A DNA stretch of 64,000 nt, from the NCBI RefSeq assembly GCF_025345615.1, contig NZ_JAODWD010000002.1, forward strand, positions 62,001 to 126,000. The letters run 5' to 3'. Position 1 is the first letter of the stretch. Every line of letters begins with the position of its first letter. Under the pieces are notes generated by a model. It saw nothing but the letters and a program-made list of their open reading frames with translations. It made no database searches and had not been told where the DNA came from. Positions 1 to 9,723 of this stretch are shown one piece after another. The DNA is from Mycobacterium deserti. GTDB lineage: Bacteria; Actinomycetota; Actinomycetes; Mycobacteriales; Mycobacteriaceae. The position numbers and the translations under genes are program-made.

Positions 1-906
1 CTACAATCACGTCCAGAGTCGGCCACCTACTGATGCGCTCATACATCAGGCAATTCGCACGGGTCGATCTCACAGTGACCAATGGACTACAGCAGAATTC
101 CAGAAGCGATACTGTCATCTGCGGGGTTCCCTTGCAGCGAATCGTGGCGGTCGCGGATCATCCGTAGTTAGCGGCAGAGGGCGGCGGGTGGTCACGATGC
201 GATCGGCTGACCGCCGTCGAGGTCTGACGTTCGCGGAGAGCCGGGCGTGGGTCATCGCCGCAGCGGATGGCGGCTGGGATACCAGGGCCGCTGAGCGGAT
301 GCGCACGTTCGCCACCACCAGCGGCGCGGCAGATCTCGAGCTTCCGGCGTCCTGGACTGCGCTATACGCGCGACGGTTCATGTAGAAGGCAGGCAAGCGC
401 CCGCAGACCCGCGAAGCTGTGAGGTGCACGATTAGGGACTTTGCTCCCTTGAGATGCGATCAGCTTCGGCTCAGCTACCCCTAACACCGTATTGCGGGTG
501 ACAGCTCCGGTTTTACGTGGGTGATGTCCGGGTAACAATCAGCGTCACAGATTGATTGGGAATTCTATTCTCGTCTTCGCTCGATGGATCTGGGCGGTGC
601 AGTCGCGGCGACGCCCGCGCCAAGCCCCCTCGCAATCAGGGCCCAGCTCGCCATCCGTGGCGACGTATCCGTTGTCGGTTGAAATACACAGCGAAGCAGT
701 ACATCTCACAATCTGCAGCGCACCGAATAGCCCCGGTTTATAGCCGCACGGTCGCTTTGGTTAACAAGTCGCCCTCAGACCTTGGCTAGCTCTGCAGCGG
801 CGCGCAGGCGTCAGATTCGGTCCAATCCGCTGCGTCACCAGCCTTCGTTACGGCACCAAACGCCGCGGCGACGGCATGCCCAGCACCGGTAGAGGGCGAG
901 TGACGG
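1..906. other. gene-poor stretch, nothing recognised
   Basis: Short open frames exist on both strands (for example 188-385 plus and 115-429 minus), but none has a recognisable domain, a good ribosome binding site or a conserved-looking neighbour. I see no tRNA, insertion-sequence end or strong hairpin. Given the broken genes to its right, this is probably decayed accessory DNA. Confidence 0.5.
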
Positions 907-1197
907 CTAGCTGGCCCCAGGAAACGGCACGGACGCCGGCTTGGCCCGCCCAGGCCGGACTGCGGCCAACAGCGCCTCACGCGCGTCGTCTTCGGACTTG
1001 CCGACGAGATCGGCGTAGACACGTGGACCGAGCAGACCCGAAACGTCGCAGTCACGCACCCGCACCGGGATGAGAATCCGACCGGCGCCGTCGGCGTCTT
1101 CGACGAATTTCGCCGACCATTCGGCCTTCACCATCGCGCGGTCACCAAGGTAGACCGGCGACAGCACCATGATGAGGCGCTTGGAGTCGCGGCCCAA
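907..1197 (-). pseudogene. TIR-domain protein, internal fragment
   Basis: The 96-residue translation matches the second half of a bacterial TIR domain: a strand ending LIMVLSPVYL, the acidic residue in AEWSAKF that corresponds to the NADase glutamate, a core strand ILIPVRVRDC, then GLLGPRVYADLVG and DDAREALLAAV. TIR domains cleave NAD or act as scaffolds in defence and signalling proteins. The first half of the domain is missing, because just beyond 1197 the sequence becomes an opposite-strand glycosyltransferase frame. The protein ends soon after the domain, in PGRAKP...FPG, where actinobacterial TIR proteins usually continue into NTPase or repeat domains. It is therefore truncated at both ends and almost certainly non-functional. 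Confidence 0.65.
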
Positions 1198-1200
1198 TAC

Positions 1201-1767
1201 TACTCGGTCGGTACAGCGACTCTTTGTCTTGGCAGCGTGCCCGAATCATTTGGCAATGTTCACGTGGAATCGCTCATGTCAGGCACACCGGCGGTTATCG
1301 CTCGCGTCGGTGCGCAGCGCTTATCAATACCCGACAGCTTGGTGCGAAAAATAGACCCCGGCCGGACTGAAGATGCCGCCCAACATGTCGCGCAGATCGT
1401 TCACTCATCCGAGCGCACGTCGACGGATCTGCGACATTTTCTGATCAACGAGTACTCGCTAAAGCGAATGCTGAAAGGATATGAAGAAGCCGTTCTTCAA
1501 TGCGATTTACAGGCGCCAGCGACGTTCTCACCACGGCGCACGCTACGACTCGACGGCGAGATTCGCATTCCGCCCTGGGCCGCGGTTCTCGATAGCGGGT
1601 ACTACCACGACTACTCGGGCTACTGTGCCGATACACATTTTCTCAGCATCCTACCTAGGATTTCCGACGGTGTATCGGTGCGCGACCTGATAGAAGGAGA
1701 CGGCGTTCACCTTGATAAGATCCAACGCTGGGTCGATTCTGGACTAATCGCGGTCGGACTGGTGTGA
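1201..1767 (+). pseudogene. glycosyltransferase family 4 C-terminal fragment with winged-helix-like tail
   Basis: The frame opens mid-protein with the GT4 donor-binding motif PESFGNVHVESLMSGTPAV, including the two glutamates of the E-x7-E signature, followed by the usual C-terminal helices. A GTG at 1237 lies in the middle of the motif and is not a credible start. The acceptor-binding N-terminal half is absent; upstream the DNA becomes the antisense of the TIR fragment. The last 60 or so residues (ILPRISDGVSVRDLIEG to WVDSGLIAVG) look like a small winged-helix or PqqD-type unit, which is unusual after GT4. No acceptor sugar can be assigned. Most likely a pseudogene. Confidence 0.6.
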
Positions 1768-2097
1768 GGGGATTTGGCGGAAACTCGTCGCTCAGTCCGC
1801 TCATATTGGCCCAGTACTCAGTTCCGTTTGACCGCAAGGCGAGCTGTTGGACGACCGTCATAAGCAACTAATCCGAGTGGGAAGCGAGCTAGGGCCCAAA
1901 TCCTGTGTCACGATCACTCGAACTTTCGCAGGAGCCTATCGCTGAATGGCGTCGTCGCAACTAGCGGCTTGAGAAGACTGCGGTTCCTCCCAACGCCAAT
2001 CTTTTCGACCTTACGGACTTGGCCCGCGCCTGCCATTCCAGGTATGCCCTGCGCCGATGCTCAGACGACCTAGATGAACGGTCAAGCACTGAACTGA
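1768..2097. other. intergenic, nothing recognised
   Basis: No frame here has a recognisable domain, and I see no strong hairpin or operator. It separates the glycosyltransferase remnant from the solute-binding-protein remnant. Confidence 0.5.
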
Positions 2098-3247
2098 CCG
2101 GCGGCGCAAGGTGTTGACGCTGAGTCGGCCGACCCACACTATGTGCAGAGCGAGCGGGGAGTCCGCGCGGATTTCCGTGTGGCACTGGTGCTTCCGCGAC
2201 GAGGCCCTGCGGGCATGTTCGCGTTGGAGTGTCACGCCGCCGCGGAGATGGCCGCCGCCGAGATCGACGCCGCCGGCGGGGTCGCCGGTCGATCAGTGCA
2301 GTTCTTCCACGTCGACGCGGGTGGCGATCCGGTGGACGTGGCGGCAGCGGTCAGGACTCTGGTGGATTCGGAGTCGAAAGACGCCGTGACCGGATGGCAT
2401 CTCTCGAACGCCCGACAGGAGATCGCCAAGGTAACCGAGGGACGCATCCCTTACGTCTACGCCGCGGCGTACGAGGGTGGTGAACGCAGCGACGGCGTGC
2501 TGTGCAACGGCGAGGTGCCCGGCGACCAGATCATCTCGTCGATGCGTTGGCTGCGAACCGAGTTGCGCTTGCGGCGGTGGTTCATCGTCGGCAACGACTA
2601 CGTGTGGCCGCGCGGTCCGGCGCGCGCGATACGGACGGGTCTGCAGGGTTCCGACATCTCGATCCTCGGTGCGAGGTTCCTGCCGCTCGGCGTCGACGAT
2701 CCCGGCGCATGGAGTGAGGTGCTCGACGATATCGTGCGGAACAGTCCAGACGGCGTCATCACGCTCTTGGTCGGCTCGGACGCGGTTCGGTTCAACAGGG
2801 CATCGCGTCGCTTGGGCTGGACGCCGTGGTTACCCGGTTCAGTCCATTCACCGACGAGACCGTAGTGCTCGCCACCGGCAGCAATGCGACGAGAAACCTG
2901 TTCATCTCCGCCGGCTGGTTCGCAGGCCTGGCTTCCGCGTCGGCATCGGAGTTCCGCGCGGGTTTTCGCGCGCCTTCGATCTGGTGAACGGCACCGGCCC
3001 AATCGGCGCTTCGGTCGCTCCGCCGCCAGGGACCATGGCCGAGACCACGTACGCCGGTCTGCACCTGCTCTCCAGCATTGCCAATGCGTCGGTGCCGACC
3101 GTCGCCGACACGAGGCGGGCCTTCGACGAGTGGGGCTGGGACTCGCCGCACGGACCGGTGGACTTCCGCAAGGGCGCGGCGCGTCATCCCGTGCATCTCG
3201 CCGTGGCCAGGGGTATCGAACTCGAGGTCATCGCACGGGTCAGCTGA
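2098..3247 (+). pseudogene. frameshifted ABC-type substrate-binding protein (amide/urea-receptor class)
   Basis: Three successive frames together give one periplasmic-binding-protein-like chain. The first (a GTG at 2143 is possible, and the frame is open from 2098) carries FRVALVLPRRGPAGMFA and AAAEMAAAEIDAAGGVAGR, typical of the AmiC/UrtA class. It must shift near 2796 to continue as GIASLGLDAVVTRFSPFTDE and RNLFISAGWFAGLAS, then shift again near 2960 to continue as SRAFDLVNGTGPIG and AETTYAGLHLLSSIA, ending at 3247. Each shift is explained by loss of a single base. No signal peptide is visible, so the ancestor may have been a cytoplasmic sensor. Either a pseudogene or, less likely, two sequencing errors. 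Confidence 0.7.
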
Positions 3248-3276
3248 GCCGAAAGCGGGCCCCTGCGAGGGCACGC

Positions 3277-3569
3277 AGTGACCCGCTGGAGCTGCTTCAC
3301 ATCTGCGAGGTGTGCGGCGTCGAGCAGGTCCTCACACCGGAGGCCGCTTTCGAAGTCGGCTGGGACTACCCACCGCGGATGGGTTCTTTCGGCGTCGTCG
3401 GCCCGCGGACATGTCCCAGCTGCCCGCTCGTCACCACGCTCTACTTGGGTGGTCACCATGGACGGCTACACCCCGGACAGCGACCCCTGAACAGCACACG
3501 GTGCTGCGGCGAATCCTGGGCGAGCCCGGCTCCATCACGCCACCATCGCCGACCCAAAATGGCGAGTGA
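3277..3569 (+). pseudogene. frameshifted small zinc-ribbon-like protein remnant
   Basis: One frame reads LELLHICEVCGVEQVLTPEA, then WDYPPRMGSFGVVGPRTCPSCP. The two C-x2-C pairs suggest a zinc ribbon. After about 3440 the plausible continuation moves to other frames: VTMDGYTP, then TPEQHTVLRRILGEPGSI. At least two small indels are therefore needed to restore one chain. No in-frame ATG or GTG start was found. Function unknown; it lies directly after the broken substrate-binding-protein gene and shows the same kind of decay. Confidence 0.45.
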
Positions 3570-3597
3570 CGGGGGGCTGGCGGACCCTCGGGTGGCT

Positions 3598-3891
3598 TCA
3601 GACCCCCGTATTCGGGTCGTATCCCAGGGCCTCTTCGCGCTCGATCTTCGTGAAGGGCCTGCGATCACCGAGCAGCGGCCGCACCTCCCTACTCAGCACA
3701 TCGAGCAGCGGGTTTCCATCCCGCTCGGTGTCGTGGTGGTCAGCGGCCGCGATCTGTTCGACGAGACCGACGATGCCGCGCATCGCCTCGTCCTCGGTGG
3801 GCGCCAGCCAGGACAGCGACGGGAACTCGGCGACCAGCCCGACGAACTCGCCGTCCGCCGGCGACCATTCGACCCGGTAGGTGTAGTCCAT
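3598..3891 (-). CDS. HicB-like antitoxin family protein
   Basis: 97 residues. The first 50 ([20 protein letters not shown], then [18 protein letters not shown]) have the partial-RNase-H-like beta pattern of HicB antitoxins, which neutralise HicA-type RNases and bind DNA through a C-terminal helix motif. The tail differs from HicB: it ends [17 protein letters not shown], which resembles the ILGYD-type ends of VapB antitoxins. No HicA toxin, a short double-stranded-RNA-binding protein with a key histidine, lies next to it. It follows the 165-aa gene by 12 bp on the same strand, so the two are probably co-transcribed. Antitoxin activity is an inference. Confidence 0.55.
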   Translation of the reverse strand: MDYTYRVEWSPADGEFVGLVAEFPSLSWLAPTEDEAMRGIVGLVEQIAAADHHDTERDGNPLLDVLSREVRPLLGDRRPFTKIEREEALGYDPNTGV

Positions 3892-3903
3892 CGCCGAGCC
3901 CGC

Positions 3904-4401
3904 CTAGCTGAGACGCTGATTGAGCTGCGTCGAGCGCTCGGCGACCGTCCTGGCGGCCTCGGCGACCTGCTGGCGCCGCAGATGGTCCCGGATGGTGGTG
4001 ACGATGAACACCACCCGCTCCCGAGGGCCCTCCCCGTAACCCTCGGCCGCGATCGTGCCGGTGGCGACGATGTCTCCCCTGGTGATGCCGGGCCTCTGTT
4101 CCTGCAGGTCCAGCTCGATGTCCCAGTCCCCGCCGCGTTCGCGGAAGTAGAAGCTGTGCCCGTCGACCTCGCCCTCCCACTGCTCGGGAACCCACCCGCC
4201 GTGGCGGCCCACGACGACGCCCGGCTGATCGGCCAGCCACGCCTGCAGGTCAGCCTCGGCGGCCTGTTCCTCGGCCTGGAGCCGCTGGCCCTGCGGTGAG
4301 CGCCGGAACTCGTCCATGTGGTCGAGAATCCCCTGGCACGTCTCTGCCGAGCGCCACCGCCGAGGGGTCGTGTCCTCCCCCGGTTCGTCCGTGTCGGGCA
4401 T
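3904..4401 (-). CDS. hypothetical protein of 165 aa
   Basis: I do not recognise a named family. The protein is soluble, acidic and Arg/Glu-rich, with no signal peptide or membrane segment. Its most ordered-looking part is a beta-rich middle ([21 protein letters not shown], then ELDLQ), followed by [10 protein letters not shown] and a helical C-terminal third ([18 protein letters not shown]). The ATG at 4401 lies 3 bp after the stop of the broken GNAT gene, and its own stop lies 12 bp before the HicB-like gene, giving a compact three-gene unit. Position suggests a toxin-antitoxin-like partner, but no catalytic motif supports that. Confidence 0.55.
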   Translation of the reverse strand: MPDTDEPGEDTTPRRWRSAETCQGILDHMDEFRRSPQGQRLQAEEQAAEADLQAWLADQPGVVVGRHGGWVPEQWEGEVDGHSFYFRERGGDWDIELDLQEQRPGITRGDIVATGTIAAEGYGEGPRERVVFIVTTIRDHLRRQQVAEAARTVAERSTQLNQRLS

Positions 4402-4404
4402 CGA

Positions 4405-4868
<464 letters not shown>

Positions 4869-5071
4869 TCAACTTCGTCCACTCACGATCGTAGCCCTAC
4901 TAGTAGGGCATTCGACCTTATCCACCAAGCGATTTCGCATTAGGCCCTGCGGATTGCCCGTCTCAGGTTCGTGTCATATATGACATCGAGGTGACGCTCA
5001 TCGCGAGAATATGACACCGGTTCCGAGAATCTACAGTTGACCTTCGTGCGGCGACGGACGAGCATGGCCGC

Positions 5072-7069
5072 ATGCGTTATGTCGTTACCGGCGGTACCGG
5101 GTTTATCGGTCGGCGGGTGGTGTCGAAACTGCTGGCCCGCGACGACGCCGCCGAGGTGTGGATATTGGTCAGGCGTAGCTCCCTCGGCGAATTCGAGCGG
5201 CTGGCCCAGGCATGGGGTCCCCGAGCAAAACTGCTGGTCGGCGACCTGACCGCGCCCGGACTCGGCCTCACCGACAACACGGTCGAGGAGATCGGCGCGG
5301 TGGACCATGTCGTGCACTGCGCGGCGATCTACGACGTCACCGCCCCAGAGGACGAGCAGCGGGCGGCCAACGTCGAGGGCACGCGAGCCGTGATCGACCT
5401 CGCCCGGCGGTGCGACGCGACACTGCACCACGTCTCGTCGATCGCCGTCGCGGGCACCTATCGCGGCGAGTACACCGAGGATGACTTCGACGTCGCTCAG
5501 GAGCTGCCGACGCCGTACCACCAGACGAAATTCGAGGCCGAACAACTGGTCCGGTCGGCGCCGGGCCTGCGGTTCCGCGTGTACCGGCCCGCCGTCGTCG
5601 TGGGAGACTCCCGCACCGGCGAGATGGACAAGGTCGACGGTCCGTACTACTTCTTCGGCATCTTGGCCACGCTCGCCCGCCTGCCCAGGGTCACACCCAT
5701 GATGCTGCCGGACTCCGGTCGCACCAACATCGTTCCGGTCGACTTCGTTGTTGAAGCGGTGGTCCACATCATGCACCTCGACGGCCGCGACGGCCAGACC
5801 TTCCACCTGACATCGCCGAAAACCATTGGACTGCGCGGCATTTACCGTGGTGTCGCCCCCGCTGCGGGGCTACCGCCGCTGGTCGGCTCGCTGCCGAAGG
5901 CCACGGCGGCGTCGTTGCTGCGAGCCACCGGCCGCACCAAGATCCTACGCAACATGGCGGCCACCCAGCTCGGCATTCCGGCCGAGATCCTGGACGTCGT
6001 CGAGCTGAGGCCGACCTTTTCGGCCGATAACACCGCAGAAGCGTTGCGCGACACCGGAATTACGCTGCCGGAATTCAAGTCCTACGCCCCCAGGCTCTGG
6101 ACGTACTGGGCCGAGCATCTGGACCCCGACCGCGCCCGCCGCGACGACCCGGCAGGCCCACTGGTGGGCAAGCACGTGATCATCACCGGCGCCTCGAGCG
6201 GCATAGGCCGCGCGTCGGCGATCGCAGTGGCCGAACGCGGTGCAACGGTATTCGCGTTGGCGCGCAACGCCGCGGCGCTCGACGATCTGATCGCCGAGAT
6301 CCGACGCGCAGGCGGCGACGCGCACGCCTTCACCTGTGACGTCACCGACTCGACGTCGGTGGAGCACACGGTCAAGGACATCCTCGGCAGGTTCGACCAC
6401 GTCGACTATCTGGTCAACAACGCCAGCCGCTCGATCCGCCGCTCGGTGATTTCGTCGACCGACCGGCTGCACGACTACGAGCGGGTGATGGCAGTCAACT
6501 ACTTCGGCGCGGTCCGGATGGTGCTGGCGTTGTTGCCGCACTGGCACGAACGCCGCTTCGGCCATGTGGTCAACGTGTCGAGCGCCGGCGTTCAGGCCAG
6601 CAGCCCGAAGTACAGCGCCTACATCCCGAGCAAGGCCGCGCTCGACGCCTTCGCCGACGTCGTCGGCACCGAGACACTGTCCGACCACATCACGTTCACG
6701 ACCATCCACATGCCGCTGGTGAAGACGCCGATGATCGCGCCGTCCAAGCGGCTCAATCCCATCCCGCCGATCAGCGCGGAACAGGCCGCGGCCATGGTGG
6801 TCCGCGGCCTCGTCGAGAAACCCGCCCGCATCGACACGCCGGTCGGCACGCTCGCCGACTTCGGCACCTACGTGACGCCGAAGCTGTCGCGGCGGGTGTT
6901 GCACCAGTTGTATCTCGGCTATCCGGACTCGGCGGCGGCCCGCGGTGTGACACCGCCGCCTGCGACGCCGTCGCGGCGGCCCAGGCGTCCGGCCCGTGCC
7001 GTTCCCTCGCTGCGGGTTCCCCGTCCGGTCAAGCGCGCGGCGCGCTTGGTGCCGGGTGTGCACTGGTAA
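5072..7069 (+). CDS. acrA1: two-domain acyl-CoA/aldehyde reductase, AcrA1-like
   Basis: 665 residues with two Rossmann halves. Residues 1 to about 350 form an extended-SDR or fatty-acyl-reductase type domain (GGTGFIGRRVV at the start, HHVSSIAVAG and YHQTKFEAE as the active-site region). From about 370 a classical SDR follows (TGASSGIGRA, NNAS, and the YSAYIPSK catalytic Tyr/Lys pair). This arrangement and size fit M. tuberculosis Rv3391, predicted to reduce acyl-CoA to aldehyde or alcohol with NAD(P)H; the substrate here is not known. The ATG at 5072 puts the glycine motif at the usual distance from the N-terminus. The C-terminus is Arg/Pro-rich. iunH begins 24 bp downstream; the cyclopropane synthase gene found between them in M. 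tuberculosis is absent. Confidence 0.85.
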   Translation: MRYVVTGGTGFIGRRVVSKLLARDDAAEVWILVRRSSLGEFERLAQAWGPRAKLLVGDLTAPGLGLTDNTVEEIGAVDHVVHCAAIYDVTAPEDEQRAANVEGTRAVIDLARRCDATLHHVSSIAVAGTYRGEYTEDDFDVAQELPTPYHQTKFEAEQLVRSAPGLRFRVYRPAVVVGDSRTGEMDKVDGPYYFFGILATLARLPRVTPMMLPDSGRTNIVPVDFVVEAVVHIMHLDGRDGQTFHLTSPKTIGLRGIYRGVAPAAGLPPLVGSLPKATAASLLRATGRTKILRNMAATQLGIPAEILDVVELRPTFSADNTAEALRDTGITLPEFKSYAPRLWTYWAEHLDPDRARRDDPAGPLVGKHVIITGASSGIGRASAIAVAERGATVFALARNAAALDDLIAEIRRAGGDAHAFTCDVTDSTSVEHTVKDILGRFDHVDYLVNNASRSIRRSVISSTDRLHDYERVMAVNYFGAVRMVLALLPHWHERRFGHVVNVSSAGVQASSPKYSAYIPSKAALDAFADVVGTETLSDHITFTTIHMPLVKTPMIAPSKRLNPIPPISAEQAAAMVVRGLVEKPARIDTPVGTLADFGTYVTPKLSRRVLHQLYLGYPDSAAARGVTPPPATPSRRPRRPARAVPSLRVPRPVKRAARLVPGVHW

Positions 7070-7093
7070 GCGGCGTTCCCTATCGTTGGCGGG

Positions 7094-8134
7094 GTGACGC
7101 TGCCTGTGTTCGTCGACGTCGACACCGGCGTGGACGATGCGATGGCCCTTGTCTACCTGTTCGCGAGCCGGGAGGCCGAAGTGGTAGGGATCGCGTCGAC
7201 CGCCGGAAACGTTGGAGTGCAACAGGTCTGTGAGAACAACCTGGGGCTGCTCGAGCTGTGCAAGGTCGGTGACGTCCCGGTGTCGAAGGGCTCCGAGCAA
7301 CCAATCAGCACGCCGCTGCGCACCGCCGAGGACACGCACGGCCCCGAAGGGATGGGTTATGCGCGGCTACCGCGGACGGATCGTCAACTGACCCCCTACG
7401 ACGCGGCCGAGGCGTGGGTGCGCGCGGCGCGCGCCCATCCGGGTGAGCTCGTGGCGGTGGCCGCCGGCCCGCTGACCAACCTGGCGCTGGCACTGCGCGA
7501 GGAGCCTGCGCTGCCGAAGCTCTTGCGGCGCTTGGTGATCATGGGCGGCGCGTTCGACTACCGCGGCAACACCACACCGGTCGCCGAATGGAACATCAGC
7601 GTCGACCCCGAGGCCGCGGCGGAGGTGTTCGCGGTGTGGGGTTCAGCGTGGGGTTTGGCTCCGCCCAAGCACGTCCCGATCGTGCTGGGGCTGAACCTGA
7701 CCGAGAACATCGCAATGACACCGGCGCTGCTGAGCAGGCTCGCCGCCGAAGCCGAGTCATCGTCGCTGCCGATGAGCGTGCTCGATGACCGCGGCACCAG
7801 GTCGGTGGCGTCGAACCCGTTGATCGCAGTGCTCGAAGACGCGATGCGGTTCTACTTCGAGTTCCACTTCGACCAGAACGAAGGGTATCTCGCGCATCTG
7901 CATGACCCGCTGGCTGCGGCGGTGGCGCTCGACCCCGATCTGGTCGCATGCCGGGCCACCACCGTCGACGTCGAGTTGACCGGAACGCTGACCAAGGGCA
8001 TGACGATCGCCGATTGGAGCAACCGCTGGGGCCGGGAAGCCAACGCGCTCATCGGTGTCGGCGTCAACCCGGAGTTGTTCTTCGACCGGTTCGTCACCCG
8101 CGTCGGCGCGTTCGCGAAGCGCCTCTACTCATAG
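7094..8134 (+). CDS. iunH: nucleoside hydrolase (inosine/uridine-preferring type)
   Basis: 346 residues starting at a GTG. The N-terminal DVDTGVDDAMAL is the calcium-binding aspartate cluster that defines the family, which splits nucleosides into base and ribose for purine and pyrimidine salvage. MGGAFDYRGN and EWNISVDPEAA match the conserved substrate-binding middle part, and HDPLAAAVALDP the C-terminal Asp that completes the metal site. Length and position after acrA1 agree with Rv3393. Its 3' end overlaps the convergent imuB gene by 10 bp. A cytoplasmic enzyme; base preference cannot be read from the sequence. Confidence 0.9.
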   Translation: MTLPVFVDVDTGVDDAMALVYLFASREAEVVGIASTAGNVGVQQVCENNLGLLELCKVGDVPVSKGSEQPISTPLRTAEDTHGPEGMGYARLPRTDRQLTPYDAAEAWVRAARAHPGELVAVAAGPLTNLALALREEPALPKLLRRLVIMGGAFDYRGNTTPVAEWNISVDPEAAAEVFAVWGSAWGLAPPKHVPIVLGLNLTENIAMTPALLSRLAAEAESSSLPMSVLDDRGTRSVASNPLIAVLEDAMRFYFEFHFDQNEGYLAHLHDPLAAAVALDPDLVACRATTVDVELTGTLTKGMTIADWSNRWGREANALIGVGVNPELFFDRFVTRVGAFAKRLYS

Positions 8135-9720
8135 ATCCCCTCGAGGTACCACCGCCGCTGCCGGTAACACAGCAGGAGCGCCTTTCCGGGATCTCCGTCG
8201 AGCAGCACCTGGGCGCGCGCAGTTCGTCCGGCCTTGGCTTGTTCGGGGTCCCACCACCGCTCGTCGACGGGCCATGGTCCCGCCCACCAGGACAACCGAC
8301 CGTCACGCCCCGGCGCGGCCAGTCGCGACGGGTCTGCGGAGAACAATCCCCTGCCGGTGACCCGGACGGGACGATCCTCGGCGTCGAACAGTTCGACGGG
8401 GTCGTCGAGCAGGACGGTGGGCGACGGCTCGGGCAGTTGACCCGGCCACGGCTGCCCGGGATCGGCCCGCGGCGCCGGCTCGTCACCGAGCGGCGTGAAC
8501 GTGATGCGCTCGGCGGGTCCACGACCACCGCTGAGCACCGGCACCTGCACCGCCTCCGGCCCGAGTAACCCCTGGACCCGTACCAGCGCGCGCCGGGCCC
8601 GCAGCCGGTCCTCCTCTCCTACGCCACCCCACAGCGGCAGTTGCAGCGCCTCGGCCGAGATCACCTCCACCGGGCGCAGCCGGAGCACGGTGATCGGCGC
8701 GCTGGGCCGGTCGTGGGGATTGCGCTTGTTCAACCAGCCGTCCAGCTGCCAGCGCACCCGGTCGGCGGTGGCGTCCTCGGTCAGCGGCTCGGCACATCGC
8801 CAAACCCGTTCCAGCTCTTGGCCGGTGGCTGTCACTGCGTGGATGGCCAGCCTGGTGCATCCGACACCGGCCGACTCCAGGCCACGGTGCAGGGCGCCGG
8901 CCAGCGTGCGCCCGGCGAACGCCGCCGCGTCCACCCGGTCGACCGGTGGATCGCAGTTCATGACGGCGTCGAGTTCGGCAGGCGGCTCACGTCCTGACGG
9001 ACCACGCGCGGGCTCACCGCGGGCGAAGCGGTGCGCGGCCACCGCGTCGGCCCCGAACCGAGAGGCCACATCACTACGGGAGAGCGTGGCGAACTGTCCG
9101 ATGTTTCGTATTCCCATGCGCCACAACAAGTCCGCGAGATCCTCGCGGCCAGGTTCGGCGAGGCTCGGCTCGGTGGCCAGCTGCCGGATCGACAGTGCCG
9201 ACAGGAACAGGGCGTCCTTGCCGGGTTCGACGATTCGGCCCACCCTTGCGGCGAAGACCGCAGTGGCCAGTTGGTCGGCTACGCCGACCTGGCACTCAGC
9301 TCCCGCCGAGGCCACCGCGTCGACCAGTTTCTCAGCGGCCGCCTGTTCGGATTTGAAGTAGCGGGCCGCCCCGCGCACCGGAAGCACCAGCAGACCCGGC
9401 CGCAACACCTCGGCCCGCGGCACCAGGTCGTCCACCGCGGCCGTCACCCCTTCGAAATGGCGGGCGTCGCGCGCCGGGTCGGCGGTCACCACATGCAGGT
9501 CCGGACATCGCGCCTGCGACTCCCTGCGGCGCAGTCCCCGCCGCACCCCGGCCGCGCGCGCCGCCGCCGAACAGGCGATGACCCGGTTGGCCAGCGTCAC
9601 CGCCACCGGAGTCGTCGGGGGGAGTCGGGCTGCCGCCGCGGCGGCGACCGCCGGCCAGTCCATGCACCAGATGGCCAGAACCCGTGACTGTGCGACAGCC
9701 CCGCCGATCGACCTGGCCAC
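8125..9720 (-). CDS. imuB: ImuB, catalytically inactive Y-family polymerase of the mutasome
   Basis: 531 residues, GTG start 3 bp after the imuA' stop. The fold is a Y-family polymerase (palm start VLAIWCMDWPAVAAA, helix-hairpin-helix LADLLWRMGIRNIGQFATLS), but the acidic pair needed for nucleotidyl transfer is incomplete. This is as known for mycobacterial ImuB, which works as an adaptor. Residues 360-365, QLPLWG, form the beta-clamp-binding motif. The C-terminal region (GRGLFSADP to RRWYLEGIYE) is the part that in M. tuberculosis contacts ImuA' and DnaE2. The cassette carries out damage-induced translesion synthesis and mutagenesis. Co-transcribed with imuA' from the LexA-box promoter at 10476-10491. 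Confidence 0.9.
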   Translation of the reverse strand: MARSIGGAVAQSRVLAIWCMDWPAVAAAAAARLPPTTPVAVTLANRVIACSAAARAAGVRRGLRRRESQARCPDLHVVTADPARDARHFEGVTAAVDDLVPRAEVLRPGLLVLPVRGAARYFKSEQAAAEKLVDAVASAGAECQVGVADQLATAVFAARVGRIVEPGKDALFLSALSIRQLATEPSLAEPGREDLADLLWRMGIRNIGQFATLSRSDVASRFGADAVAAHRFARGEPARGPSGREPPAELDAVMNCDPPVDRVDAAAFAGRTLAGALHRGLESAGVGCTRLAIHAVTATGQELERVWRCAEPLTEDATADRVRWQLDGWLNKRNPHDRPSAPITVLRLRPVEVISAEALQLPLWGGVGEEDRLRARRALVRVQGLLGPEAVQVPVLSGGRGPAERITFTPLGDEPAPRADPGQPWPGQLPEPSPTVLLDDPVELFDAEDRPVRVTGRGLFSADPSRLAAPGRDGRLSWWAGPWPVDERWWDPEQAKAGRTARAQVLLDGDPGKALLLCYRQRRWYLEGIYE

Positions 9721-9723
9721 GGC

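Noticed and set aside
2884..4299. 471-codon plus-strand frame across several genes
   Set aside because: Made of pieces of two pseudogenes and the antisense of the HicB-like and 165-aa genes.
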